This document shows, in pieces, positions 20,790-33,006 of a stretch of 64,000 nucleotides of DNA (the first letter of the stretch is position 1; every line of letters begins with the position of its first letter). Location of the stretch: the NCBI RefSeq assembly GCF_024586455.1, contig NW_026089623.1, forward strand, positions 10,202,204 to 10,266,203. The letters are read 5' to 3'. This DNA comes from Bactrocera neohumeralis. Its lineage: Eukaryota > Arthropoda > Insecta > Diptera > Tephritidae. The position numbers were made by a program, and so were the translations under genes. Under the pieces are notes generated by a model. The model did not search any database, was not told the origin of the DNA, and saw nothing but the letters and a program-made list of their open reading frames with translations.

Positions 20790-21854
20790 ATTACACAAAT
20801 TTTAGTTATTTCGTTTAATGTTTTATGATTTTTTAAAGTACAATTAAAATAAAGATTTAGTCATAAACGAAAGTACATCTTAAAAAACATTGATAGTTTC
20901 ATGCATAAATATAACCGGTCTTATACCTAGCGCAACAAAACCGCTGTAGACCAGTATTACTTTCGTATACACATTATAATACTTAGTATTGTATATATAA
21001 TATAATATAATACTCGTAGTCATCGCCATATTTATATTTTTATAGAAATCGCCGACGTAATGAAGATTAGTGTTATTAAAATTGAAACCATTCTTTAATA
21101 GCTCTGAAGGTATACATATATCGTAAGGTACAAGGCTCGCCAAAATTTACTACTGTGAAGGAACTGAGGAACTGTGACTTTGTAAGGGAGCACGAAAGTT
21201 TTCCTTATCTTTAAACACTAATATTTTAACAACTTGTTCTAAAAGAGTATAATAGTTCAGTTCACTTAACGGCTTTTTGTATCTCCTAGAAATAATCGAG
21301 ATAGATAGAGAGTGTTGACAAAAGGACCAGAAGAAGCTCGGAATTGTAGATGAGTAAAATCGGACCATTGTCGCGCACACAAGACGCTGTGAATCGAAAA
21401 CTTAAAAAATGTTATAATCAAGCCGCCATTGATCTATGCAAATTTCGATAGTATAAAATCTTCAGTTACACCCGAGCTTAAAACCACTTGTCTAGTTTAA
21501 TTCATTATTTCCTTAAACAAGTTCGCGCTTCTTTTTTTTATATATATGTATATGATTACTATTAAAAAAATATGTTTGGTCTTAAAATATTCCTTAAATA
21601 ACCTATGACACAAAATGCAGGGCATATTTTCATTAGCCACAGGAATGTACATATATAGTACAAAGTGATTCGGTTACTGTCTTGACAACGACTAATCGAT
21701 ACAACCAAAGTACAGTCATTCCCGGTTATTTGCCACAACCTTTGTGTGTGTTATTATTATCACCAACAAGAGCGCACAACAACAGCATAACTCTTTGATG
21801 GGTGACATTCGGAAGGTGATGCGTAAAACACTGAAAAGTAAGGTCGTATACCAA
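20790..21854. other. No recognised gene (intronic)
   Basis: AT-rich intronic sequence with short open frames that lack recognisable motifs. A TAATATAATATAATA run lies near 20998. Confidence 0.5.
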
Positions 21855-22058
21855 CAACGATATTTTACCTTTTGTAAAAGGAAATGCACTTTATTCAACA
21901 AATAAGTTGTTGCTGCACCAACTTGGAAAAGCAGCGAAACATACAATAAGCAGCAATATATACAAGTATGCTTTAGCTTAGTTAGGGTAGATGTAATGTT
22001 AACGTGAAGGTATTAACACCAGAAATGAATAATTGTAAATTAAATAAATACGTTTTTA
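21855..22058 (+). repeat. LTR end of Gy-2
   Basis: This stretch matches 42427-42532 in pieces: the start 'gatattttac.ttttgtaaa' and the end 'aacgtgaag.tatta.ca.cagaaat.aataatt' through 'acgtttttaac'. It is followed directly by a tRNA-type primer-binding site at 22059. The start of the LTR further left could not be fixed. Confidence 0.6.
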
Positions 22059-22077
22059 ACTGGCGCCCAACGTGGGG
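22059..22077 (+). other. Primer-binding site of Gy-2
   Basis: TGGCGCCCAACGTGGGGCC follows the LTR end at once. TGGCGCC is the sequence complementary to the 3' end of the tRNA used by Gypsy-group elements, so this marks the start of the internal region. A diverged direct repeat ('aaggacttgcaaaaagaac' / 'aaggacctgcgaaagaaat') follows in the leader. Confidence 0.8.
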
Positions 22078-22649
22078 CCAAGGACTTGCAAAAAGAACAT
22101 AGGAATTCTGAAGTACCAAGGACCTGCGAAAGAAATTAGGAATTCTAAAGGATCTAACTTCCAATTGAAATAAATCAAAGCTTTCCGTAAAATTCCCTTG
22201 TGTAATTAAAATTTTTGTTCGGAAAAAAGGTTGGCGTTCAATGAAATAACCTTAAAAAAGAACATGTGTTAAATATAGTGTTACATAAGGAATATCATTT
22301 TTGATATTTGAATTAATTTAGTGCCAATCATAAAACTGACAAAAATAGTATATTAATAATTAAATACAAATTATTAAAAATAACAAAAACAAGATCTTCG
22401 ACTTCGTACTTATAGTTCCCTTAAATAATTTCAAGAATTAGAAACGAAACTTACTAAATTTTCTTTACCAGGCCTTTTGGAATAATTTATAGATAGACAT
22501 AACGTCTTTGAATAGAGAGCAAATAGAAGAAATTTTAATAAAGCCAATGAAAATTTAATCACGCGGCGTTGAAGAACATTTACCCATTTCATTTAATCCA
22601 TTAGTAGCAAAAAACAACGCAAGTTTAGATCTAATAAAATCCCTGCTGT

Positions 22650-22990
22650 TTAAATGAGTTAAGCATCCACCCACTCTACCCGATAAAACTGGCGCATCCT
22701 AATAAAACAGCGAAACTCACCACAGAATGCTACTGCAACGCAAAACCAATAACTCACCACACCTATACCAACCCAACCAACAAAAGGAATGGACAATGGG
22801 GAAGCTGACACATTCGTTTACGCAATTCGTCAGATACACTTCGCACATCTTTATTCGCTTACACACTGCGCCGCGTCGACCTACAAATCCGCCAGATCTC
22901 AATACCATTCGACCGCAGAGTTCTCACGCGCTACAAATAAACTTCGTTTTTCCAACCAGTTCCTGCCAGCATCAATTACACCTTCCGAAT
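22650..22990 (+). repeat. Second copy of the unknown Thr/Asn-rich coding-like repeat
   Basis: This is a plus-strand, diverged copy of the sequence at 15639-15196, recognisable by 'gagttaagcatccacc' and 'aaaactggcgcatcctaat'. Frames are broken here (for example NQQKEWTMGKL in one frame and FAYTLRR in another). It lies in the Gy-2 leader/gag region and is either an insertion or a native part of it. Confidence 0.5.
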
Positions 22991-24675
22991 TTATTTAGAT
23001 ATATTTAAACATTTCATTATATTTTAAATATATCAACCATTAAAGCAAATTGTTAGCGAAATTACCCGGACATTTTTGTTTTGCATTTTTGATCGTGGGT
23101 GGAAAGAGTTGGAATACCCTAACAAACTGAGGGGTTTATTCACCTGCCTTACTTTAGCGGAGATTCTGTTTCTTATCCCGCTTGGCGAACTGCAGCTGAA
23201 GGTTAGGAAAAATATTACATTGCTGGTATTTTCCGAAACAAAATTATTGGTTCCGCAAATACCACACTTGCGTCTTTTAATACAGTGCTTAATTTCAAGA
23301 CTATTTTAGGTAAACTACAAGTAGATCAGGAATATGCCGATAAAAAGCCTCTTTATCTTTTGGAGAACGAACTAAGTATCCTTAAACAAATCATAATGTA
23401 TAACAGAAATAAAGATATTACTTCCACTTTAAATGAGCGCGCTAGAGGAAGTGCCTTACGCGTCTTCATATCAAGACTTCGACGTCCATTATACAATATT
23501 CTTTTTTCCTCCTAACCCAAAAACATTCTAACTGCTCTTGCAGTGGCTTAGGAGCTGAATCATGGAAGAAGCCGGTAACGTCTCAATTTAAACAGATAGA
23601 TTACAATAATGGACCGCATGAGGTATTAGCTTCAATTCAAATCCTATAAAACCAACCCCAATGGAATTCGGTAGAAGTACAAGTTATTACCGAGAGCCTA
23701 ATAGTATTCCGAAACTATCCACTGAGCAGACTCAACCTACACCCAAGCACATTCCTAAACCAAATCATCCGAATCAGAATATGTAAACAACCTATAAACG
23801 AAATCGCGAACAGTTCATTTATGATCGTGCACCCTTTCACAAACTGCAGAAGGTAAATTTTATGACAGAAAAATTAGAACCCTTTCAAAACGTTTAAGAA
23901 AATTTCAGTCAGAATATCAATTTTGAAAATGAATTACAACAATTCTGCAGATTACCCTTGGGGTTAAAAAATGAAATATTGTCACGCTTACGTCGACTAT
24001 ACAATTATCTATTGTTCATATGAACCATCACATTTAAAGCACATCAACCACATACTTCAAACTCTTGAGAACGCAGAAATGAGAGTCTCGCCTGAAAAAT
24101 CGAACTTTTTAATACGCTTTTATTAGCTTCACTTGTATGTATGTATGTTTGTTTGTAACTTTTTTAGTGGTACTGAAACCTAGAAGATTTGAAGACACTG
24201 TAGGAAGTCGATAGAAAATTTAAGCAGCTCACCAAAAAGATGCGCTTAAAAGTACAAAACATCTATATAAAACTAGTTTTGGTGACATTTGAATAGCATA
24301 TGTAAGTACTGAAATATATGCATATCCTTAAAGAAAGTATACTTTATATAGATTAATGTATATATAACCGCGCACCAGAAGAAATAATATCAAATAATGC
24401 AGAACATGTGACTTTTAACTAATAAAAAAATTAATACTTATAATAGAATTTTTGTAGTAAAAAAAAATTCAGATACTAGTAACAGTGAAGCTTTAGAAGA
24501 AATGATTCGATTAAGAAGTAATAATACGTAAAGTCATCAATAGAACTTGGTCGCAAATAATATAACAATTAGTCAATGAAAGGTTACGAGTAGATATTAA
24601 ATGCTGCCTAATTATCGATTTACTTAACCAATACTACATGTCATAGTTCATATTTTAACAAATTTGGGGTATAGT

Positions 24676-24825
24676 AGTTCTTTGTATAAACTAACAATAA
24701 TAATGAAGGAAAAATTCCTGCATTGTGAGAAAAGCGTGGGGTGCCTTGTGACATATTTTTCATATATTTTCACAGTAATGCAGGAATTTTTCCTTAATTA
24801 TTATTGTTAGTTTATACAAAGAACT
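24676..24825. repeat. Long near-perfect hairpin
   Basis: The arms at about 24676-24733 and 24767-24825 are near-perfect inverted copies (AGTTCTTTGTATAAACTAAC.. to its complement), with a loop of roughly 33 bases around 'gcgtggggtgcc'. It lies in the block (24111-24840) that interrupts Gy-2 pol. It may be a foldback or miniature element; a small-RNA hairpin is an untested alternative. Confidence 0.75.
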
Positions 24826-25315
24826 ATTTTTCATAGTCAAGCCTTTGACAGCTTACCTTCGCGGAGAAAACGGACAAATACTTTCATGTTATTCAAGAAA
24901 TGTGAAAGTTGACTTTAGCTTTTGAACGAATAAAAACAATAATATTAGCTTCAGAGGATGTTTTAGTTCAATAAACAAATTATGATCAACCTTTCAAGCT
25001 TACAACAGATGCCTCTTCTACTGCTTTAGGTGCAGTTTTGTCTCAAAAAGGTCGTCAAATTACCATGATTTCACGAACACTCTCAGCTACCGCACAAAAT
25101 TATGCTACGAACGAACGAGAGCTACTTGCGATTGTATGGGCATTGAAAAGGCTTCGTCATTATTTGCATGGAATGAAAAATATAAACATTTTTACCCACC
25201 ATCAGCCGCTCATATTCGCAATGTCTGAAAAAAACCCAAATGCAAAAATGAAAAGATGGCAAGCGTTCATTGAAAAACTTGCGCCAAGTTTTCATTTTAA
25301 GGAGTCAGTAGGGTT

Positions 25316-26786
25316 ATTTCGCCTGTTTTTTTGAATTTTTTTTTCATAGAAATTTTTATTCTATGTACAATAGAACTTTTTTCGCATATCATATATACTT
25401 CGTGGTGTGTATGAATAAATTTTTTCGGCATTTTTTGATGACATCTGTCGGAGGAATGCAATACGTTTTTTCACTAGCGGACGTGATTTCTCATGTTTGG
25501 ATCATCTGGAACACAAAAACCCAATTCAATCTTAAAAAGTACGTGAGTGGTTATCGTCCCCACTAGAATCATGAAAAAATGTTTATAAATAAAAAAGTAA
25601 TGAATGTTTTATTTTTTTTTTAATTTTTCCCCATTTGTTTTCACATAAATTTTGTCAAAACATTGTCAATAAATTATAAAAACGATAGTCAGGCGTTTTG
25701 CGAACATCAAAAACAAAAAATTAAGCCTCGTGGCTGTTTTTTGGGGAGATTTACTAGATCGCATTAACGCCACAAGTAAAAAACTTCAGAGTGTGGAAAT
25801 TGACATTACCATTGTCATAGAACTGTACGAGGCTTTAATACATTTTGTTGGCGAAACAAGAGAGAATTTCTATGATTTCGAAAAAAAAGCGAAAAAACTG
25901 TCCTTTGTACAGGAATACGAAAAAGATTTCCGACGCAATCGAAAGCGTAAGCTGCTTCCTGGCGAGACAAATACAAGAGAAGATATGCAACAAAAAAATG
26001 GCGGTTAAAATTTTAGAATAAATACTTTTTTAGTAGTAATTGATACATTGTCAGAAGAACTGAAAAGACGTCGGGATGCTTATAAATTACTCTGCAATAA
26101 ATTTTACTTTATTACCAGCCTGACGAATATAAACATCTCAGAAGTCGAAGATAAGGCCAAGGCATTGCAAATGGTTTATTCTACTTACTTAGAAGATAAT
26201 TTTACAGAAGAATGTCTTCATTTTCGTTCTCACTGCAGCATAAAAAATGAGGAGCGAAAGAGTGCAGTCAGTTTGATGAAATGGTTACGAACCGAAGGTC
26301 TTCAAACCATTTATCCAAACGTAGATATTGCTCTTCGTGTGTGTGTGTACACCTGCCAGTAACTATACTGGAGAAAGATCGTTTTCTTGTTTGCGGAGAG
26401 TGAAAAACTATTTACGCACAACAATGACGGAGCAGAGGTTAAAGGATCTTGCTTTGCTTAACATAGAAGCTGATTTTTTAAGCAAATTAAGTGCAGATGA
26501 GTTTTGTAACACATTGAACGAGTAAAACAATTTTATTAAAAACAAAACCTAAAACCATTTTTAAATGTTTTACTCGTATTTAAATGTCCAATCATCCCTG
26601 AAATGTCGGAAAATATTATAAACTAGCTTTATCTGCTAGTGTTTAGTTAAACAATTTTCTGAATCAATTAAAAGTAGGAATAAAGTAAAACATGGATTAT
26701 GACTTTAGTCTATAATGATGGGTGCTGAGAAAGGCGCGGCACATGGCCTGGGGCCTAGAGCGGCTAGGATTGCAAATCCGCCACTG
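25316..26786 (+). mobile_element. hAT transposon fragment, zf-MYM1-like (hAT-1)
   Basis: Three successive frames (25730-26008, 26048-26362, 26328-26525) give the C-terminal half of a hAT transposase of the zf-MYM1-like type. The motif GERSFSCLRRVKNYLRTTM followed by LALLNIEADF is the hAT dimerisation region. The right end CCGCCACTG (complement CAGTGGCGG) is a typical hAT terminus; the left end is taken as CAGTAGGG at 25316. No 8-bp duplication was found, so that end is uncertain. It splits the RNase H from the integrase of Gy-2, so it is younger than Gy-2. Confidence 0.75.
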
Positions 26787-27244
26787 AATACGCCCTATAA
26801 GAAGCCTTATTAGTGTTTAATAACACTAAAGTCATTGTCTCTGACAACGAAAAAGCTCTTCAATCTAATGCAATTCAAGTTATGCATAAAGATACCTTTT
26901 CTATGGACCAGTTCTTCATTCCTAGTCTTCACAACGAAAGTAATGGCCAGGTAGAAAGGTTGCAGTCCGCGATGTTGGCAATCGCGCGCTGTATGAAAGA
27001 ACAGCAAAAAATGTACTTTGTTATTTTATCAACTCACAAATACAATTGCAGTTTTCATTCCGTTATCAATGCTAGACTAACCGACCTCTTTCACAACTGT
27101 GAAGAAGAAAAATTAAAGTTCATGAATGAAATATTATCTGAAACTCAAGAAAAAGCTCTGCAAAGAGACAATCAAGGGAAAACTACTGAACGTATGTCTG
27201 TGGTGAAAGGTTTTCATACGCCGAAACAAAAGCCTTGGAAATAG

Positions 27245-27470
27245 ATTTGATAAGTTTATTGAAAAGATAGTCGAAAAAGATCCTGGCACCACAGCTCTAA
27301 TTAATTATTGTTTACATCAATTTGAATTTGTTTTTTTTTGTTTTTTTTGTTTTTTGGGAAACTCATATTACATTAACTATTAATTGCATATAGTAAAAAA
27401 CCGTTGAAAGTTTTGTAAAGCTTAAGCCAAGCAATCAAACAACTAAACAATTTGTCACCTCTTCAACATA
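27245..27470 (+). other. Gy-2 tail, no gene
   Basis: A short, stop-filled continuation of the integrase C-terminus and T/G-rich sequence. No 3' LTR of Gy-2 was recognised. Confidence 0.4.
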
Positions 27471-27560
27471 TGTGCCTAAATGAGCTTCTGACCCCCCTCA
27501 CAATATAACACAACTACACCATATACTTACATCATCCACACATCATACTCAACACACCTG
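27471..27560 (+). repeat. LTR-like fragment shared with the BEL element
   Basis: 'taaatgagcttctg' followed by 'aatataacacaactacacca' and 'catcatactcaacaca' recur at about 41493-41610, just after the polypurine tract of the BEL/Pao element. This copy therefore looks like a BEL LTR start, probably a solo or broken LTR. Confidence 0.5.
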
Positions 27561-27930
27561 CACGAACTTGGTGTATCCAGAGTTAGTGACGTGATCAGGA
27601 TCAGGTACGATAGGAAATAATCCTAAAGTAGTTCCTAAGCGCGTGGAAACACACACAGTGTCCACATCAGCTCAAGATAATCAAAAAACTGAGCATAATA
27701 AAGCTACATTAGCGGTGAGTGTTAAAACACTTAATAAATACTTATTTATTTGGGAGAAGGTTCGTACAAAAGGGAAATCGCGAAGAGCGCATTTTCTTAG
27801 CTCTCCCTTTTGATACCTGTTTAGATCCCACAATCCACAAACCACGCAAAGAGAAAATCCTGGGCATTTCACGCTGAGGAATTCTCGAGCAACAGCTACA
27901 CTAGCGGACTGCTATAGGAAAAGCTGAGAA

Positions 27931-29361
27931 ATGTCAGCTAAACCTAAAGCAGCACATGCCATCTCTGGCAACAAGGAGGATTGTAGCCCGTTTACAAGGA
28001 GTAACAAGACCGCCCGATCGCCTGATCGACAAAGCGTCCAGACACTTAAAGTTGCTACACCAACTTTACAAGAGGTGATCCCATCAAATACGGCCTCGCA
28101 CGATGTGACTCCATCAAATGACATCTCAATGGCAACTAATAAAGCCAGCGCAGCCGACCTGCCAACACAAGGCACCACTAGAAACGAAAATGCAAAATGC
28201 GAGCGAAGGAGAGTGCGCGCTTGCGGGTCTAGGCATACTAATTGAAGAGTTAATCGCGCTCACCCATGGCCAAAAACAAAGGCATGTAAATCACCATATG
28301 CGAAACATAATTGACAAAATTTCGCAATTGCAAAAACAAGCAGTAGCAGAGGCTAGAGAGTCGGCAATCCACACGACCGCCCAGACAAAAAGACGTCGCA
28401 TTACACTCAGCGAAGAACCAATGGCAGAGGAGCAGACTCAACAACAAAGCAAACGATCTTGTGTCAATTCGCCAATAACTCGAGCAAGAGCAAGCCTAAT
28501 TGGTCAGTTCAAACAATCAGAAATAACAAATACTACGCAAATGTTTGAAGCCACTGCAAAGTCGCCAGCAATAAAACAATTAGGCACGCAACCAACGAAA
28601 GGGTCCATTAATAAAGCAACAACAATAAAACCAATGGAGGGACAGAGGAATATAGCAGCTAAGATAGGCAACCAGAAGACAGCAAAATTGCCAAAAGCAA
28701 AACCCCAAGCGATTTTAATATCAAAAAATGGGGACCTTTCCTATGCGGAGATGCTATGGAAAATCAAGTCCGACTCAACGCTCAGCGGATTCGCAAATAT
28801 CGTGACAAAGATGGTGAAATGTTGCTACAATTGAGCGGAGCAGTGATTCCAACCGACTCTAAGGAGACCATGAAAAAATGTCTTGGGGATCAAACCCACG
28901 TTAAACTTCTGACCCAGGAGATTCTACTGGAGTGCAAAGACCTTGATGAAGTCACAAACAAGGAAGAAGTCTATTATGCTCTACAGAGAGAATTAGGAAA
29001 CCCGGAACTGACGATCTCGTCAATCAAGAGCTTAAGAAAGTCTTATGGAGACACCCAAACAGCACTTATTAAACTCCCGGTTGAAGCAGCTAGACAGCTT
29101 CTAGTGACTAGAAAGCTGAAAGTTGGATGGGTAAGCTGCCGTATACGAGAATATAGGCAACCTCGATGCTTTAAATGTATCGACTACGGACACACTGCAA
29201 AAACCTGTACCAATGAGGACAGGTCCAGACTCTGCAGGAGATGTGGCGAAGGGGAGCACCAGGCAAAGGGCCGCAATAACAAACCAAAATGCTTGCACTG
29301 CTTAAAAGCAGGTACAAAAGAAATTGAGCTCTTTACAGGAAGCGTCAGGTGCCCAATATAA
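27931..29361 (+). pseudogene. R1-1 ORF1, gag-like zinc-knuckle protein
   Basis: Three overlapping frames follow one another: 27931-28245 (Ser/Thr-rich N-terminus), 28118-28834 (Gln/Lys-rich centre, LPKAKPQAILISKNGDLSYA), and 28756-29361. The last one reads VRLNAQRIRKYRDKDGEMLL and carries knuckles CFKCIDYGHTAKTC and CRRCGEGEHQAKG followed by CLHC. Two frameshifts (about 28200 and 28790) separate the pieces. The protein would coat the element's RNA. The CCHC trio is typical of R1/I-group ORF1 proteins. Confidence 0.8.
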
Positions 29362-29384
29362 AAGAAAGCAGCTCAACAGGTCAC

Positions 29385-32362
29385 ATGAGGTTCTTACAAC
29401 TGAACGCAAACCATTGCCAAGCGGCACACGACTTATTAAAACAGTCAGTTGTCGAAAAGCAAATTGATGTGGTTCTGCTAAGGGAACCATACAAAATCGG
29501 ACAAGGTGTAACCTGGATAAGTGACACTCGAAAGAAAGCGACTATATGGAAATGTAATCCTAATTTTTCGCAGCTGGAATCGCCTTTCTCTTCAGATGGT
29601 TTTGTTCGTACAACTATCAATAATATTAATATATACAGCTGCTACTTACCTCCTAGCCTTAGCGAAGAAGAATACAAGCGTATTATCGACAACCTAGTGG
29701 TCGATGCCAGATGCAAACCCAAAGTGATAATAGCTGGTGATTTTAATGCCTGGGCTATCGAATGGGGATGCAAACGAACCAACAGCAGAGGAAAAACCTT
29801 ACTAGAAGCCTTTTCTTCTCTCGATCTGGAGGTTTTAAATGTTAACAATCAATGCACATTTAACAAAGGTGGTCGGCAATCGGTGATTGATTTAACATTT
29901 GTTCACTCGAGCTTAGTTCGCAGATCTCACTGGAAAATCAGTGACCATTACACTTTTAGCGATCACTACGCAATTATATTCGAGATAAATGCTACATACG
30001 CCCGACAGGGTTTATCGACCCAAAAAAAAAAGGAACTGGCGACTCAAAACATTCGACCCAGACCTCTTTGAAGAAGCCTTCCGACCAACTACCCTTCCCG
30101 ACAACCTGTTGTCGGCTAACAAAGCTGCTCACTCGATTATGAGTAGTATTAAGAGCGCATGCGACGCTTCAATGTTCAAGCTATCTCGACGCAAACACCG
30201 CCCCCAGTATATTGGAGGAGAGAGACAATCGCAAAATTACGTAAGGAATGCCAGCAAGCAAGACGCTTGTACCAAAGGTCACGTGGTACACTCGAATTCA
30301 CCACCCTCCAAAAACGCTTCAAGGACAAAAGAAAATTGCTAAAACAGGCAATTAAAAAAAGTAAGCAGGAATGTTTCCTTAAACTGTGCGACGATGTTGA
30401 AAACAACGCTTGGGGACTCGCTTATAAAAAGGTAATGTGAAAACTCCGCACTGGCGGACAAATGCCAACCTCCCCCTCAATAATTGAGAGAATAGTTACG
30501 GTACTCTTCCCTACCCGATCCCCACTCCATCACGAGATTGTGAGAGTTCCACAAATCCAGGATATACCAGCTGTTTCGAATGAAGAAGTCCGAGAAGCCT
30601 GCAAACGATTAAACCCATCTAAAGCCCCGGGACCAGACGGAATTCGGAATGTAGCGCTAAAAACGGCGATTGCTAGAAACATAGGCCCCTTTCGAACCAT
30701 TTGTAATATATGCATCCAAGAAGGCCGCTTTCCCACCATTTGGAAAAGGCAATACCTGATATTACTGCCGAAACCTAATAAATCAATGTCAGATCCGTCC
30801 CACTTCCGGCCCATCTGCATGTTAGACTCCGCTGGAAAGGTTCTGGAGCGGATCATATAGAAACGGCTAAATAAGGCAATTGAAGATGCCGGTGGACTAT
30901 CCCCAAACCAATTCGGATTCAGGAAGGCAAGATCCACAACTGCAGCGGTAACCTTAGTAAAGACCCTGGCTGAACGAGCTATAAGTGGGAAAAGATGGAA
31001 AGGAGGCACAATACAATACTGTATGGTTGTAACGCTGGATGTAAAGAATGCCTTTAACTCGGCATCCTGGCATAGTATATTGAGTGCACTAAAAAGCTTC
31101 TCAGTGCCTCTATACCTTTACAACATCATAGCAAGCTATTTCGAGAATAGAACATTGAGCTACAAGACAAACGAAGGCTCCAAAAAATATAAAGTCACCG
31201 GTGGAGTACCCCAAGGATCTGTACTCGGGCCGCTACTCGGGAACATCATGTACGATGGAGTACTGCGATTGAAGGTACCTAAAAACGTACACATCATTGG
31301 GTTCGCAGACGATATCGCAGTTGTGGTTATAGCAAAGCACATTCACGATATACTTACGATTACCAACAGGACAATAGCGTTAATAAGCAATTGGCTCGAA
31401 AATAACGGACTGAACCTTGCGGAGAGCAAGACCGAGGCGGTACTCATTACTGGCAGAAAAGTTCGGGAAGTTGCCACGTTCAGTACAAAGGGGGTAAGCA
31501 TCACTACAAAACCTGCAATCAAATACTTGGGAATTATTCTTGATGCAAGGATGTCCTTTAAGGAACACTTAGCGTACACATGCGACAAAGCGACAAAAGT
31601 GTGCAGAGCCTTGAGCCGGTTAATGCTAAATACCCGCGGTCCAAAGCAAAATAGAAGACGACTATTAGCTGGTGTATTAAAGTCAGTCGCGCTGTACGGC
31701 GCCCAGATATGGGGAAAAGCCCTAGAAATAAAATCCTATCGCCGTGGCCTTTTTTCTATATATGCCACTTGCGCGCTGAAAGTATGCTCTGCGGATCTGC
31801 GGACTTTAGACCTCTTGGCCAAAGAAATTCAATGTCTTACAAATGACAGGTTACCACATAATACAATAAAAGAAATTGCAAGGGCAGAGACGGTGAATCA
31901 CTGGCAAAAACGCTGGGAGGAAAGCGAAAATGGACGGTGGACATTCCGACTGATCCCCAACGTTGAATCATGGCTAGACAGACCGCACGGTGAGGTAGAT
32001 TTCCACCTAACTCAAATCCTCACAGGACATGGCTGCTTTAAAGCTTATTTGAAAAGATTCGGACACGAAAACAACGACATATGCTATTATTGCGGAGGCG
32101 ATACCGTCAAAAAGTAGAACACACATTCTTCTATTGCCCCAAATATAATCTTGAGAGGCAACACTTAAAAAATGCGTTCGGTATAGACCCAACTCCTGAT
32201 AACTTGGTTAACCAAATGGTCGAATCAGTTGAGAAGTGGAAAGCTGCTTACGAAGTGGCAGCCAGGGTTACGAAATCCCAACGTGCTAGCGAACAGCAGC
32301 GGAGAAGAGAGCTGTTAAATGTAACGAACAACCACGACCCAAACACACTAACTTTGGCGTGA
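29385..32362 (+). pseudogene. R1-1 ORF2, endonuclease-reverse transcriptase with frameshifts
   Basis: The endonuclease begins MRFLQLNANHCQAAHDLL and shows LLREPY, IIAGDFNAWAIEWG and FSDHYAI. An A-run at about 30020-30033 shifts the frame, a second shift lies near 30205, and in-frame stops occur at 30438 (TGA after KKVM) and 30858 (TAG after LERII). RT motifs are LNPSKAPGPDGIRN, HFRPICMLDSAGKVLERII, NQFGFRKARSTT, GGVPQGSVLGPLL and IIGFADDIAVV, so the catalytic Asp pair is kept. After a frameshift near 32112 the terminal CCHC region (CYYCGGD, HTFFYC) and a Gln/Arg-rich tail follow. Confidence 0.88.
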
Positions 32363-32560
32363 CGGGGAGGGTTGGCGACGAACAATGTACAAGGGGGGTT
32401 ATCAGACTAACAGAGGTGGGGCCAAGTAAATGCAACTTGTAACTGAATGCATTTTGACCATCACATACGTATGAGTGTCTCCCGACCATCCTTCCGACGT
32501 AATAATTGATGGTGGTAACCAAATTAAAAAAAAAACTGTGGAAAAAAATAAAAAGAAAAC

Positions 32561-32736
32561 AAACCCCGATGGTGACAAAAGTTGAGAAAAACGAAAAAAT
32601 ACATATATCAAAATGCATGTACATATGCCTAACAAATAAAACAGTGAACAAAGGTGCAAAAAACAAAAGGAGAAAAGTGCGGTGAAAAAAAAAAAATTAA
32701 TGATATACACATACTGTACACACATATACATATGTA
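32561..32736. other. Flank of Gy-3, no gene
   Basis: A-rich sequence with TACACACATATACATA repeats left of the Gy-3 target duplication. Confidence 0.4.
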
Positions 32737-32995
32737 AGTTAACACAACACTTGTTACTCAAGTATCGACTTACAACTTCCGGCACGTGTGACCGAAATGC
32801 ACCAGAAAGTGCATGGTCAGCGTTTGCACTACCTGTTGTGCAGCATAAGATTCGTGGAAGCGAATCACGCCACTTATAATTATTAAAGTTAGAATTAAGC
32901 ATAAATATTGTAATTCGGTTAAGCTAACTTCAGCCTGAATGCAGCTCCGTGAAAAATTATATTTTTTTGGTTTTCAATTAACCAAAAGATTAACT
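32737..32995 (+). repeat. Gy-3 5' LTR
   Basis: 259 bases, nearly identical to the 3' LTR except for a missing block of about 35 bases after 'gctaacttcag'. That block, still present in the 3' LTR, contains the AATAAA poly(A) signal. A few substitutions (for example near 'cagcgtttgcactacctgttg') separate the two LTRs. Confidence 0.93.
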
Positions 32996-33006
32996 GGCGC
33001 CCGAGC
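32995..33006 (+). other. Gy-3 primer-binding site
   Basis: TGGCGCCCGAGC starts at the last base of the 5' LTR. TGGCGCC fits the tRNA primer of the gypsy group. Confidence 0.85.

Larger units (their letters stand above)
23240..27244 (+). pseudogene. Gy-2, decayed Ty3/Gypsy element: gag, RT, RNase H, integrase remnants
   Basis: Gag remnant: LLENELSILKQIIMYN, then LNERARGSALRVFISRLRRP (near 23430) and an NPKNILTALA-like tail after a stop. RT: FCRLPLGLKN near 23945 fused by a deletion to a block with YVDY in place of YVDD (near 23992), then LKHINHILQTLENAEMRVSP. RNase H: FKLTTDASSTALGAVLSQK (near 25000) to about 25310. Integrase: KVIVSDNEKALQSNAI and NESNGQVERLQS (26830-26960). Protease is missing. 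Insertions at 24111-24840 and 25316-26786 split pol. It resembles gypsy/yoyo-type elements of flies and lies antisense to hgo. Confidence 0.85.
27900..32560 (+). mobile_element. R1-clade LINE (R1-1), degenerate
   Basis: A plus-strand non-LTR element with a zinc-knuckle ORF1 and an ORF2 with R1-type endonuclease, RT and a C-terminal CCHC motif. The 3' UTR runs from 32363 to about 32560, ending in A-rich sequence. The ends are not fixed because no target duplication was seen. True R1 elements sit in 28S rDNA; no rDNA flanks are seen here, so this is a dispersed relative. It is antisense to hgo. Confidence 0.8.
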
